Shown piece by piece: positions 22,110 through 37,813 of a DNA stretch of 46,256 nucleotides. Source of the DNA: Syncephalis plumigaleata (Eukaryota; Zoopagomycota; Zoopagomycetes; Zoopagales; Piptocephalidaceae); assembly GCA_025201365.1 (NCBI GenBank), contig JAIXMF010000071.1, positions 1 to 46,256 of the forward strand, written 5' to 3'. The notes below the pieces were generated by a model, which was given only the letters and a program-made list of their open reading frames with translations, was not told where the DNA came from and did no database searches. Each line of letters starts with the position of its first letter. Positions within the stretch are counted from its first letter, which is position 1. The translations under genes were made by a program, and so were the position numbers.

Positions 22110-22350
22110 AGATTGCGCTTGACTGGCCTGGTATCCATGATCATACAATTCGCTCCTCATACTTTTCAGTAGCAAATCTCCCGCTTCCTTCTTCTGCCAC
22201 GTGATTCCAGCCAATCAAAGGTCAGATCGGAAATCTATATGAATTTCACCGTAACCCTCTCACTATCGGCCGTAACTCATCTTTATGATAAGAAGTGGTT
22301 CTGCTTCTCATTATAGATAAATAATCAATATCTCAATTTGCCTTGCAACG
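22110..22350 (-). pseudogene. Coding-like fragment truncated at repeat R2b
   Basis: On the minus strand, about 35 codons (22110-22214) read AGITWQKKEAGDLLLKSM followed by RSELYDHGYQASQAQ. This is ordinary protein-like sequence unlike the skewed repeat next to it. Upstream, other frames give short protein-like pieces (YHKDELRPIVRG) interrupted by stops. Family not recognised. It stops where R2b begins. Confidence 0.25.
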
Positions 22351-22950
22351 GTTCTCGGCAATCTACGGGTACTAAGTGAGCTAGTAAATCTTGTATTAAC
22401 TTAGTAAAGATGCACTATTAATGACTTTCACCTACTCAAGTACCTATTCTCTTTCCTTAGCTTTTAGCTATGTAAACGCATACGCATTATTATCAGAAAT
22501 AAAACAATTAACATTGAAACACATAAAAAATACTCCAGCTATCCTAGCATTATCTTTATTGTATAGTTTAGTAAGAACTTTCGAATCTTTCAGTAACATT
22601 ATTTCTGGCTAACGCAATTGTCGCGTTACAATTAATACATTGCCATTTCTATATGCTGTATAAAATAACAGCAATATGCCATTTGTAATACTTTATCATC
22701 TCATAGTTACTTGCTTCAACTACGATCTACGTAAGTATCGCAACTTGAAAAACACATTGACATGTTTTTCGTACAATTGCGGTAGCAGCCACTGCTGACT
22801 AAATCACCTGATCTTAGTAATTTGGTTCATCTCATTTACGATTCAGCTGAATCAGCTTCGTGTATTACTAACCATTATCCACTGAAGTTGACTTGGAAAA
22901 CAGATGACAAATTCAACTCACCACACACTTGACTAATCTACGCCTCGACA
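22351..22950. other. AT-rich spacer upstream of the pirin promoter
   Basis: No gene recognised on either strand. A 63-codon ORF (22421-22612) has no conserved features. Confidence 0.35.
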
Positions 22951-22957
22951 CAAAAGC

Positions 22958-22965
22958 TATAAATA
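22958..22965 (+). promoter_or_regulatory. TATA box upstream of pirin gene
   Basis: TATAAATA lies 114 bp before the first ATG of the pirin gene (23072). With initiation about 30 bp downstream, the leader would contain no ATG before 23072, which supports the longer N-terminus. Confidence 0.4.
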
Positions 22966-23071
22966 AAAAGCAAACGTAACACTTTGCCTCGTCACTTTAT
23001 CCAAAACAACACGCTTCTACTTCAACAACCGTAACTAATAACAAACGTTATAGCATACGGTTATTTGTTAT

Positions 23072-24362
23072 ATGCTATCTATTCTAGCCTCATTACTGAC
23101 TAGTTCATATACGTTAGCCTTACTCGTCGTATTCGTTGCTATTTTCTACATTCAACAACAGCTCGAATTATATTCAAGTTTGAACCAACCTTCCAACATG
23201 AGTGCTGCCGCTACATTCCGTTCTATTGCCAAAGTGGTCGCTAACCGGGAAATGGCCGAAGGCATGGGAGCTCGAGTTCGTCGCAGTATTGGCACAGCCG
23301 AAGTGCGTCGACTTGACCCATTCCTTCTTCTGGACCACTTCACCATCAAGCCACCTGCAGGCTTCCCGGATCATCCACATCGTGGCTTTGAGACTGTAAC
23401 CTACGTTCTTAAGGGTAAGTTTCTATAATGGATTCTTAAAAAAGCACTGTTTAACATAGTACTATTATCATTATTATAGGAGCGGTTGAGCATGAGGATT
23501 TCGCGGGACATCGTGGTCGTATTGGACCAGGGTAAGTATAATATAACTCATTATAACTGCAATATTTACTTACTTGAACAATAAATATAGCGATCTACAA
23601 TGGATGACTGCAGGACGCGGTATTGTCCATGCCGAGATGCCTGCTGTACAGGAGGAATCGGTCGGTCTTCAGCTATGGATTAATTTACCTGCCGATCAGA
23701 AAATGTGTGAGCCAGCTTATCAGGAAATGCTAGACAAGGAAGTACCACGTGCCTCACCATTAGGCGAGGATGGCGGTGCTGAGGTGAAGGTTATCGCTGG
23801 CGAACAGTTTGGTGTACATAGTAGAGTACGAACCCGTACCCCTATCCTTTATGTGGATGTTAAATTGGAGGCAGGCAAGGAATTGGAGCATGTAAGTAGT
23901 AGAATGCGTGATAGCAACCTATGAAGTATAACTAATTATTATTATTGTTAAAATACATAGACGATACCCGCCTCTTACAACGGTCTTATTTACATTCTAG
24001 AAGGTAGTGGTGAATTCGGTAGTGGAAACACGAAATCGACCCTTTATCATACGCTACTACTAAGCCATGACGGTAATCGTATGAAGGTCAAAGCGGGCGA
24101 TGATAAGCCACTGCACTATCTGCTTATTGCCGGTGAACCACTTAATGTAAGTCCCCGTTTGTGGCGATGAAAAGGAAGTTGAATAGCGTAGATTAGACTG
24201 ACACTTGTGCTATTACGTTTATAGGAACCAGTAGTACAACACGGTCCATTTGTAATGACAGATGAGGAGGGCATTACCAATACGATGCTTGATTATCAAA
24301 CGAACAGCAATGGATTTGAACGTGCACGTAAATGGCGATCAGAGATTAGTGGTCGTCATTAG
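23072..24362 (+). CDS. Pirin-family cupin protein with hydrophobic N-terminal extension
   Basis: Pirins are iron-binding bicupins; animal pirin is a nuclear transcription cofactor and some microbial ones are quercetinases. Exons: 23072-23414, 23480-23531, 23591-23891, 23961-24146, 24225-24362; 339 residues. From the second Met (23198) it would be 297, the usual pirin length. Family hallmarks: RSIGTAEVRRLDPFLLLDHF, FPDHPHRGFETVTYVL and AGRGIVHAEMP. The likely metal ligands are His101, His103, His145 and Glu147 in the long form. The C-terminal cupin carries IYILEGSGEFG and HYLLIAGEPL. The first 42 residues contain a strong transmembrane/signal-anchor helix (LALLVVFVAIFYIQ), unusual for pirins. 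It either targets the protein to a membrane or compartment, or translation really starts at 23198. Its stop is about 35 bp from the left arm of the large inverted repeat. Confidence 0.93.
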
Positions 24363-24397
24363 GCACGGCAATGATTAATTAACATTATAGTGACTCG

Positions 24398-24584
24398 CAC
24401 AACTGCCGGAATGTATTCCACTTTTTGCGATTATATCCATTACTCCGTATAAGCTTACTCAATTCTATTCATTTATAATAAAGCTTGTTTCCCTTTATCT
24501 AACGATATACAAATGATACTATGTTAATTAATAAATATTTATTCTCTATGCTTCAAAGATCATCACTGCATTCCGGCAGTTGTG
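24398..24584. mobile_element. 187-bp MITE-like unit with 16-bp perfect terminal inverted repeats
   Basis: CACAACTGCCGGAATG (24398-24413) is exactly complementary to CATTCCGGCAGTTGTG (24569-24584). The interior is AT-rich and non-coding. The same unit forms the outer end of the right arm (29287-29473), where the outermost copy has two substitutions. No target-site duplication is obvious, so the class is uncertain. Confidence 0.5.
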
Positions 24585-25760
24585 AGGGTAAAATCCAATG
24601 TCTAATTATCTTCTAATAATCTTGTTAATACCTTATTAATAATGTGTAGAATTTTGTAATGGAATGTTAATAAATATATTGACTTTACTAATGCCTTTCA
24701 TTATGATTTCCACTTTCCATTTGCTCCTCGCTACGCTAACACCACACTCTCATCGAATACACTCCCATACCTGTATTCCTCTTCTCATTGCTCGTTTGTT
24801 GTTCTCGGTCACCTTCACTATTCGTATATTCCTATTCCTATTGTTACTGCTGCTGCTCTAGCAATAAGTCAACGTCACGTCATACGTTTACGCGTTCTAT
24901 TCGTTTTCTCTATTGTCTTTACTTCTTTGCAGCTTGTGGTGCTTTTCTACGGACTGCCACTGCAATTACACGTTATATGCACTTTATTCCACTGTGTTTG
25001 TCCTCCACTCTATAGCACTCGTACATGATAAGGCTACACTGTTTATTTGTATTCTATGCTGGTGCTTGTGCCTGTGCACGATACTCCTGCTACTTGTTGA
25101 CCCTCTCCCTTGTTTATCAAACTGCGATACTGCACTCCCGTTAGATCCGTACCAGTTACCCGTATTCTATCACTGTATGCTCCTATGGAATACTCACACT
25201 GTTTGTTTACCGGTCTGTATTCGTATTGTTATTAGTCTGTATTGACTACTAGGAGTAGCTTTATATGCGTACATGCAGGTTAGTCGACCAGGAATATACT
25301 GCTATAGCTTCTCCCGGTAGTATGCCACTTGCTAAAACATATTGTTTGGTTAATATCACTCACAGCGAACACTGCTTCTCAATAGTTTATTGACAGCACT
25401 GCTTGTTGCTTGTACTGATAGCTCGTTCGTTTACTCGTCTACTACTCTATTCATATACTCGTATCTCTATTGTTTATTTGTAATCTACACGGTAAGTGGT
25501 GTATACGCGGTATTCACTCTATTCACTAGCTGCTGCTACTGCTCCTCTTTCTTGTCGTGTCAACTCTGTTTATTTGTTTATTTGTTTATATTCTATAAGC
25601 ATATGTGCTCATTCGCTCTATTTACTCCTACTGCTATCCATACTACTTGTTCCTCTGCTTCTATTCTCATTCAGCCAATAAACACCGTATCAACTTCATA
25701 CATGTCATTGTATTCTCTACACTCTATTGAGCATGCTTTGCTTTCAACCGATGTAGCTAT
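24398..25760 (+). repeat. Left arm of large inverted repeat (about 1.36 kb)
   Basis: The reverse complement of this arm recurs at 28111-29473. Paired coordinates always sum to 53871 (for example 24664/29207, 24913/28958, 25390/28481), so there is no net insertion or deletion along the arm. Long stretches are identical, and differences concentrate at the outermost 40 bp and in the inner 200 bp. The pyrimidine-rich strand is the plus strand here. Identity stops near 25760. No coding capacity is credible; ORFs are low-complexity and mirrored in the other arm. Confidence 0.92.
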
Positions 25761-26134
25761 GCCAGTAAGCAAGCATTCACCATTCATAATTATCAATTAG
25801 CATTAGTCATTCTGTATAGTCATTGTATATCTAGTTGTATACACGTAGTCAAGTCCATTGCTGGCTATACTCCTAATGACGAGCACATCATATTGCAGCA
25901 GTACATTTAAAAGCTATAATAATATTGTATCGAAATAGTGAATATGTTTTATTGATGATGAAATTATTAGATCATACAGCGATAGCAGTAGTTGTATGGT
26001 CATGCTGTGCGAGTGTCATCACATTCTCATTGTCTATATGATTGCTAATCGATTCAATGACATATTAGTATTTTAGTAGAATGAATCAGCTATTGCTCGA
26101 TACTTACCGTATACTAATAGTGTATCGATTATAA
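25761..26134. other. Unique spacer inside the inverted repeat, 3' of the kinase-like gene
   Basis: No gene seen; AT-rich sequence between the left arm and the kinase-like stop codon. Confidence 0.35.
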
Positions 26135-27363
26135 CTAGAGAGTGCGTGGTGGCAGTCCTCCTAATGCTCGCATAGGAGAGGAACAAGTAAACCGGTCATA
26201 TTCTATTGTATAATACGCTCGTGTAAGGCGAAACACCGCAGACATGGCCGCTTTTGCATCGCCTAGTTCTAACTTGGCATAACGTGGACGTTGATTAAAC
26301 GTTTTTAGATATTCTAATGCGACTTCTCTGGTTATTCCATAGTTGGAGGTATAAGGATTATGCATTTGATGGATAAAATAAAGGACAAACGGTTCCAAAA
26401 AATCCTTCATCGCATCTTTAAGCCCATGACAGCTCTCGTAGTTTTGACGTGGATTCGGTGACGAGTACTCTTCATTATTCGGATTTATCGGTCTCCAGAA
26501 AAACTGCTTTCTAAATACTTCTGTTGCATCTAAATCAATGATTTTTACGCCAACTATTCTGCCAGTGGGATCTTGCTGTAACATGATATCTACACTTTGT
26601 TGTTAGCGCATTACATAGTTATAAATGCTTACTTACTTCTCGGATGTAGATCATAATGAATAATGCCGGCATTGTAAAGGTAAATCAAGCCTATAAAACA
26701 ATTAGTAATCATGTTATATAAATGACCATAATGCTTACCTTTAATAATATCAGATAATATCTCTGAAGTAATAATAAATGCCTGAGAAACGGTATGTTCC
26801 TTAAAGTATTCTGATAGAAGCACACCATTGATGTAGCTGTAAAGATGGCAGAAATATTCAATATCATTGTCTTTTTTATCAAAGCCAAATTGATGCAACG
26901 GATCCATAACATGCTGTCGACCTATTGTGTAGAAACCTGCCAAATTCTTCTTTGCTTCCTTCAATGCCTGTTTTATGCCATATGATGAGTAAGGCTATTC
27001 GAATAATAGATCGATACACTTACTCTGAATGCATCTACTTCATTAGATGCCTTGTCGCATTTCATAAAGGCAACTTGATTATTCCAAGTTACTCGAGCAA
27101 GACTAAGCTCTTTATCATCTCCACCACCCCAGCGTATATCCGATAATCCAAGCTTTTTCTGGTGTTCCATAACGTATTCTTGGGCAAAGGTGGTTATAGG
27201 ATGGTCACCTATAAACAAGTTAGCAGACATCGGATAGATCACATATGAATGGCTTGCCTTCCTTATTGTAAACACCATCATACGGATGAACACTAGATAT
27301 TTGAGATAGCAGTGCTAAAGCACAAGTGCTAATAGCCAATGCAGAATGTGGAGTTACTCGCAT
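26135..27363 (-). CDS. Predicted secreted protein-kinase-like protein, 5 exons
   Basis: Exons (minus): 27258-27363, 27024-27208, 26739-26967, 26637-26690, 26135-26589; 1029 nt, 342 residues, intact frame. The N-terminus MRVTPHSALAISTCALALLS is a typical signal peptide, with likely cleavage near residues 24-26. The body shows a degraded but complete kinase core: QVAFMKC (candidate VAIK lysine), GIIHYDLHPRN (catalytic-loop Asp and Asn, the Asn created across the exon 4/5 junction) and KIIDLDAT (DFG-equivalent DLD). The C-lobe is short and ends in LGGLPPRTL. Intron 1 (27209-27257, 49 bp) uses a GC donor (GCAAGC). The gene is the only one inside the 2.35 kb spacer of the large inverted repeat. 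Secreted or luminal kinases are uncommon in fungi; the substrate is unknown. The key residues suggest an active rather than a dead kinase, but this is inference. Confidence 0.8.
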
Positions 27364-28110
27364 ATTGTTCGTTACGACCTAAGCGCAAAGAAGTGGATGT
27401 ATTTATGTTGTGCGTGTAAATGAGGTGAGGATAGTGAGCTATCGAATTGTTCACGGCAAATGGCTGCTCATTTATAGGTGAGTAGTCGACGGTTGCGGTA
27501 TTAGAATGTCGTTTAAGTAAAAAGTAAAATAAACAAAATACGGTATCGCTTACCATGTGTGATTACCGATTATAGATATTAGATGATATTTATAGATCTG
27601 ATTCTATTACAGCTAACATGAGTGAATTCAGAATAGTGTATTGAATTTAGCTGCGATTGAAACGTGTAAGATCGATATTGAAATGCAATGGAATTCGATT
27701 TAGTTTTAATAATAGCTCAATCAATATGATGCATTGGTATGCAACTAGCTAACATTAGAGCATTCGAGATAATAGACAAGTCATTGAATACACTCCAACT
27801 ATGATGGCAATGACCATTAAACCATTGTTTCTACTTGTCAGCTATACTGTCATTCAGTTATAGTTCATGATTCAAGTATTAGGTAGTAATCGTGTATTCA
27901 TGTCAATGCACGCACGTTCACGTCAGATGATCAGTATCTATTGTGTTGTTCGATGGTTTGCTATACAATTCATTACAATGACTACAGGTAAATATACATC
28001 CATTGATATTAATGCATCCTCAGCGAGTGGATGAGTAATATATTCTAGTTGACTGCATACTGCTGATAACTGAATAAGAATGATAGGAATAGCAGCAGTA
28101 GTAGTAGTAG
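27364..28110. other. Upstream region of the kinase-like gene inside the inverted repeat
   Basis: Contains the promoter of the minus-strand kinase-like gene. A 75-codon minus ORF (27329-27556) overlaps the true start in another frame and shows no conservation. No second gene recognised. Confidence 0.4.
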
Positions 28111-29473
28111 CTAGCTATATTAGTTGAAAGCAGAGTATGCTCAATAGAGTGTAGAGAATACAATGACATGTATGAAGTTGATACGGTGTTTATTGGCTGA
28201 ATGAGAATAGAAGCAGAAGGACAAGTAGTATGGATAGCAGTAGGAGTGAATAGAGCGAATGAGCACATATGCTTACAGAATACAAACAAACAAACAAATA
28301 AACAGAGTTGACACGACAAGAAAGAGGAGCAGTAGCAGCAGCTAGTGAATAGAGTGAATACCGCGTATACACCACTTACCGTGTAGATTACAAATAAACA
28401 ATAGAGATACGAGTATATGAATAGAGTAGTAGACGAGTAAACGAACGAGCTATCAGTACAAGCAACAAGCAGTGCTGTCAATAAACTATTGAGAAGCAGT
28501 GTTCGCTGTGAGTGATATTAACCAAACAATATGTTTTAGCAAGTGGCATACTACCGGGAGAAGCTATAGCAGTATATTCCTGGTCGACTAACCTGCATGT
28601 ACGCATATAAAGCTACTCCTAGTAGTCAATACAGACTAATAACAATACGAATACAGACCGGTAAACAAACAGTGTGAGTATTCCATAGGAGCATACAGTG
28701 ATAGAATACGGGTAACTGGTACGGATCTAACGGGAGTGCAGTATCGCAGTTTGATAAACAAGGGAGAGGGTCAACAAGTAGCAGGAGTATCGTGCACAGG
28801 CACAAGCACCAGCATAGAATACAAATAAACAGTGTAGCCTTATCATGTACGAGTGCTATAGAGTGGAGGACAAACACAGTGGAATAAAGTGCATATAACG
28901 TGTAATTGCAGTGGCAGTCCGTAGAAAAGCACCACAAGCTGCAAAGAAGTAAAGACAATAGAGAAAACGAATAGAACGCGTAAACGTATGACGTGACGTT
29001 GACTTATTGCTAGAGCAGCAGCAGTAACAATAGGAATAGGAATATACGAATAGTGAAGGTGACCGAGAACAACAAACGAGCAATGAGAAGAGGAATACAG
29101 GTATGGGAGTGTATTCGATGAGAGTGTGGTGTTAGCGTAGCGAGGAGCAAATGGAAAGTGGAAATCATAATGAAAGGCATTAGTAAAGTCAATATATTTA
29201 TTAACATTCCATTACAAAATTCTACACATTATTAATAAGGTATTAACAAGATTATTAGAAGATAATTAGACATTGGATTTTACCCTCACAACTGCCGGAA
29301 TGCAGTGATGATCTTTGAAGCATAGAGAATAAATATTTATTAATTAACATAGTATCATTTGTATATCGTTAGATAAAGGGAAACAAGCTTTATTATAAAT
29401 GAATAGAATTGAGTAAGCTTATACGGAGTAATGGATATAATCGCGAAAAGTGGAATACATGCCGGTAGTTGTG
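28111..29473 (-). repeat. Right arm of large inverted repeat (about 1.36 kb)
   Basis: Inverted copy of 24398-25760. The outer end at 29473 carries the same MITE-like unit (29287-29473). It lies 284 bp upstream of the carboxypeptidase start codon. Confidence 0.92.
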
Positions 29474-29757
29474 TGTGTAACCATACTAGTTTGTCTGCTC
29501 CTTCCAGTCTACCATGTATATAGCATGGATATTGATGTTGTTAAAAATAGAAATGGCAATATTTACTAATAAAAGGCTAAGCAACCGCAAGTACGCACCA
29601 CGTCTTACGTTTCTCTTTCACTCCCTTATTACACTTGTCACCCTATTGCTACTCAACTCAATCTCTCACTTACTCTCCTTTTTGTCTCCATTATTGATAT
29701 TTGTCAATACTAACTATTCTACCTGTTCTATATCGCTTATTAAACTACACTTACACT
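29474..29757. promoter_or_regulatory. Upstream region of the carboxypeptidase gene
   Basis: 284 bp between the right arm and the ATG at 29758. It becomes pyrimidine-rich toward the start codon (about 29620-29757), as often seen in fungal promoters and leaders. No specific element called. Confidence 0.35.
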
Positions 29758-31418
29758 ATGCGACAACTCTATTTGTTAGGAGCACTGCTCCTGGCGGTTC
29801 CAGTTTACGGTAATGTCCGTTGGAGGTCGACTTCGATGCGACAAACCGTCTTCCAACAGCCAGAAACAACCTTGAGTGACGTATTCTCCCCAGTTAATAG
29901 TATACTGAATGACGACGACAATTCGTCCGGTTTCGAGCAGTTCAAAGAGGAGACTAGTCCAGCCAAGCTATTCTCCGTGCCAGCTGGCGAGAAACCCGTC
30001 AAGACATTGCGTCAAGAAGAGGACACTACGGTGCTCACGCTGTCCAACGTGCCTGGATATTCACTTCAATTCAAAGAACCGAACCTCTGCGATACAAGTG
30101 TCCGCCAATACTCGGGATACCTTAACATCAAAGAGGATAAACACTTTTTCTTCTGGTTCTTTGAATCACGCTCATCTCCAGCCAAGGATCCACTTGCTCT
30201 TTGGCTGAACGGAGGTCCTGGCTGCTCATCCCTGCTCGGTTTATTCATGGAGCTCGGACCTTGCCTTGTCAACGAGAACGGCAATGATACACGTATCAAT
30301 CCATCAAGCTGGAATACTCAGGCCAACGTGATATTCTTGGATCAAGTAAGTGACAATGCTTAAATGATTAATACCATCATTATTAACAATATCTTTATTT
30401 GCAACAATCTCGATAATGACGATGATAATAGCCAGTGAAGGTTGGCTACTCTTACGGCAATAGTCCATCCACTTCTGATGATGCCGCCAAAGATGTCTAC
30501 GCTTTCTTACAACTATTCTACGAAGCATTCCCGCAATTCCAAAAGAATGACTTCCACGTATTTGGCGAATCTTATGGTGGACATTATGTGCCAGCCATAG
30601 GCGACGAGATTCGTCGTAGGAATCATGGTGCGACCAAGGACAATTACCGAGTGGTACCGCTGAAGAGTATTGGTCTGGGTAATGGATTGACTGATCCACT
30701 AGTGCAGTACAAATACTACTCGAAGATGGCTTGCGACAACTCGTATGCTCCAGTGCTGAGTAAATCGGAATGTGCCGACATGGACAGAGCCTATCCTACA
30801 TGTGCCAGACTCATCAACTTTTGCTACAAGTATTCCTCGGCATTTACGTGTGTGCCAGCATCGACCTATTGCAACAAGCGTATTCTCGAGCCGTACATGC
30901 TGACCGGTTACAATCCATACGACGTGCGTGGCAAATGTCCTCCTAACACACCACTGTGCTACAAGGAACTCGAAGCGATCACCAAGTACTTGAACCAGCC
31001 GCATGTCCTTCGTGCAGTCGGTGCCAAAGTGGACAAGTTCGAGCAATGCAATATGGAAGTGTATCAACGATTCACCGGATCAGGCGATTGGATGCGTCCT
31101 TACGTTCATCGTGTGCCAAAATTACTAGAAGAAGGCATTCGAGTGCTTGTCTATGTGGGTGATGCCGACTTCATTTGCAATTGGATGGGCAACAAAGCAT
31201 GGGCGGTGGAACTAGAATGGTATGGCAAAGCTCGCTTTGCCTCTACCAAGGACAAGTCATGGATTGTCGATGGAGAAGAGGCAGGTATGGCGCGCGAGAG
31301 TGGCCCGCTTACTTTCTTGCGTATTTATAAGGCAGGCCATATGGCGCCGTACGATCAACCGACTAATTCACTTGACATGTTTAATCGCTGGTTGCATAAC
31401 AAGAGTTACGCAGCATAG
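29758..31418 (+). CDS. Serine carboxypeptidase (carboxypeptidase Y type, S10)
   Basis: Vacuolar or secreted exopeptidase that removes C-terminal residues. Two exons (29758-30345, 30432-31418) give 524 residues, with an 86 bp intron at [11 protein letters not shown]. The start [18 protein letters not shown] is a signal peptide; residues about 20-110 look like a propeptide, as in CPY. Catalytic features: [10 protein letters not shown] (about 150-158, oxyanion region), [11 protein letters not shown] with nucleophile Ser about 243, GDADFICN with Asp about 440 and [10 protein letters not shown] with His about 499. Cysteines at [12 protein letters not shown] and nearby fit the CPY disulfide pattern. 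The substrate-binding loop reads PVKVGYSYG, with Lys where yeast CPY has Asn. I choose this Met because it gives a clean signal peptide; upstream sequence is promoter-like. Confidence 0.96.
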
Positions 31419-31600
31419 ATTGTGATAGCTAGACATGAATATTCTTTCGTTTTCCTTCTTAGCTCATTGAATGATGATAATAAAGAATAGTTACATGGTG
31501 TGCATGATGGATTTGTAAATTGTTATTGCTACCATTACATGTTAATGAAGTGACACGGCTATACATATATACATATCAACATTTCTGCATTGTTTAATGT

Positions 31601-32390
31601 TTATTCATATTCTCGAGGGAATAAAAGATGCATATTATACATGCCTGTTATCGCGGTTTGTATCGACCATTTCAATGTCGTGGTCATTGAATAGCCTCTC
31701 GTGTATCGACATATGACGAAGCTGAACAGCATCTGACTCGCATGCAAACCAATGTATAGCCAATAAGCAGCAACCACTCCATTCTCGCCTATGGTGCAAG
31801 TAACAATGCCTAATGGCAGTGGATGTTCTATGACAGGTATGCAATAGGCATAGATAATGACGACGCCCAATGATACGAATGCAATATACGTCGCTAGTGG
31901 CAATCGTTTAAAGTATTCCGGTCGTGTAGAACGCTAGTCCATCGAGTAGTAGTTAGTACGCATATGTACATTTGTATTTCATGTTACTCACGCCTACAAG
32001 TGGCAATAAACAATGGGCACCGCATAGCATCGTGCTTGCCATGCACGCAATAGTAGTGGGCCATGTGTAGCCACGACGACAACAGATAATGGTGGCGATA
32101 TACGTTTCAGTGAAATGGCAAAACAATAGAATCCAAAATGGTACACCTATGTAAAATGTGCCTAAACAGCGTTGTATAAAACTAACAGGCCATGGTGCCA
32201 TTGAATGAGGGACAACGTAGATTGACACGATCAATCCTACCATTAGTAGGTTGGCGATATACATCGATAATGACAGTGGCTGCCATACTCGATAATCATG
32301 ACGTTTATCCACTTCTTTATTCGCATTCAATATGGATGATGTCTGTCCATTCGATAAAGTGCTAGTATTACTACGTTGATGCAACGACAT
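31601..32390 (-). CDS. Multi-pass membrane protein with two similar halves (TMEM254/DUF4499-like)
   Basis: Two exons (31992-32390 and 31601-31933, intron 58 bp) give 243 residues with about six hydrophobic segments. Each half contains a related block: FCHFTETYIATIICCRRGYT followed by TTIACMASTMLCGAHCL, and LHASQMLFSFVICRYTRGYS followed by TTTLKWSIQTAITGMYN. The H-x6-8-ICxxRxGxxxxTTxxxxxQT pattern resembles the small DUF4499/TMEM254 membrane domain, here as a tandem pair. Function of that family is unknown. A longer start at 32459 would add a hydrophobic signal-like segment; I use 32390 because the sequence after it (MSLHQRSNTS) is a normal cytosolic lead-in. The ends converge with the carboxypeptidase gene. 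Confidence 0.65.
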
Positions 32391-32622
32391 TATACTCGAT
32401 GACACTAATAAAAGAAAGCAGGAAACCCATAAACAATGACGACCACAATAACAATTCAAGTGAGTGGACGGAATAGAATAGACACAAAGATTAGTGATAA
32501 ACTAATATTGCCTAAACTTTTTTATTAGAATCATTACTGATTATCAAATCAAATCAAAATATATCTATCTTTTTCTTGCCTGTTGCCATTGTCATATTAA
32601 TGGTCCCAAGCCATAATATACC

Positions 32623-36616
<3,994 letters not shown>

Positions 36617-36801
36617 TATTCAACAACATGAACAATCAAGATAATACACAAATAAATATAAACACACAGGTAGAGAAAAGTTATTTAATAATAATCAAGA
36701 AATTCGCTATATGCCCTATATTGTTGTTGTTGTTGTAGTTGATGTTGATGTTGATGTAGTAATTATAATAATGAGAATGAGGATAAGGATAGACATGATA
36801 C
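36617..36801. other. Convergent 3' region of AlaRS and RAB6, with a GTT/GAT repeat
   Basis: 185 bp separate the two convergent stop codons. It contains AAATAAATATAAAC (about 36650, a possible polyadenylation region) and a TTG/GATGTT microsatellite at about 36721-36757. Confidence 0.6.

Positions 36802-37813
<1,012 letters not shown>

Noticed and set aside
24664-25800. ORFs of 61-136 codons conserved between the two inverted-repeat arms
   Set aside because: Their conservation simply follows from near-identity of the arms; compositions are low-complexity and frames overlap.
27329-27556. 75-codon minus ORF as the start of the kinase-like gene
   Set aside because: It is in a different frame from the signal-peptide exon that joins correctly to the kinase core by a GC-AG intron.
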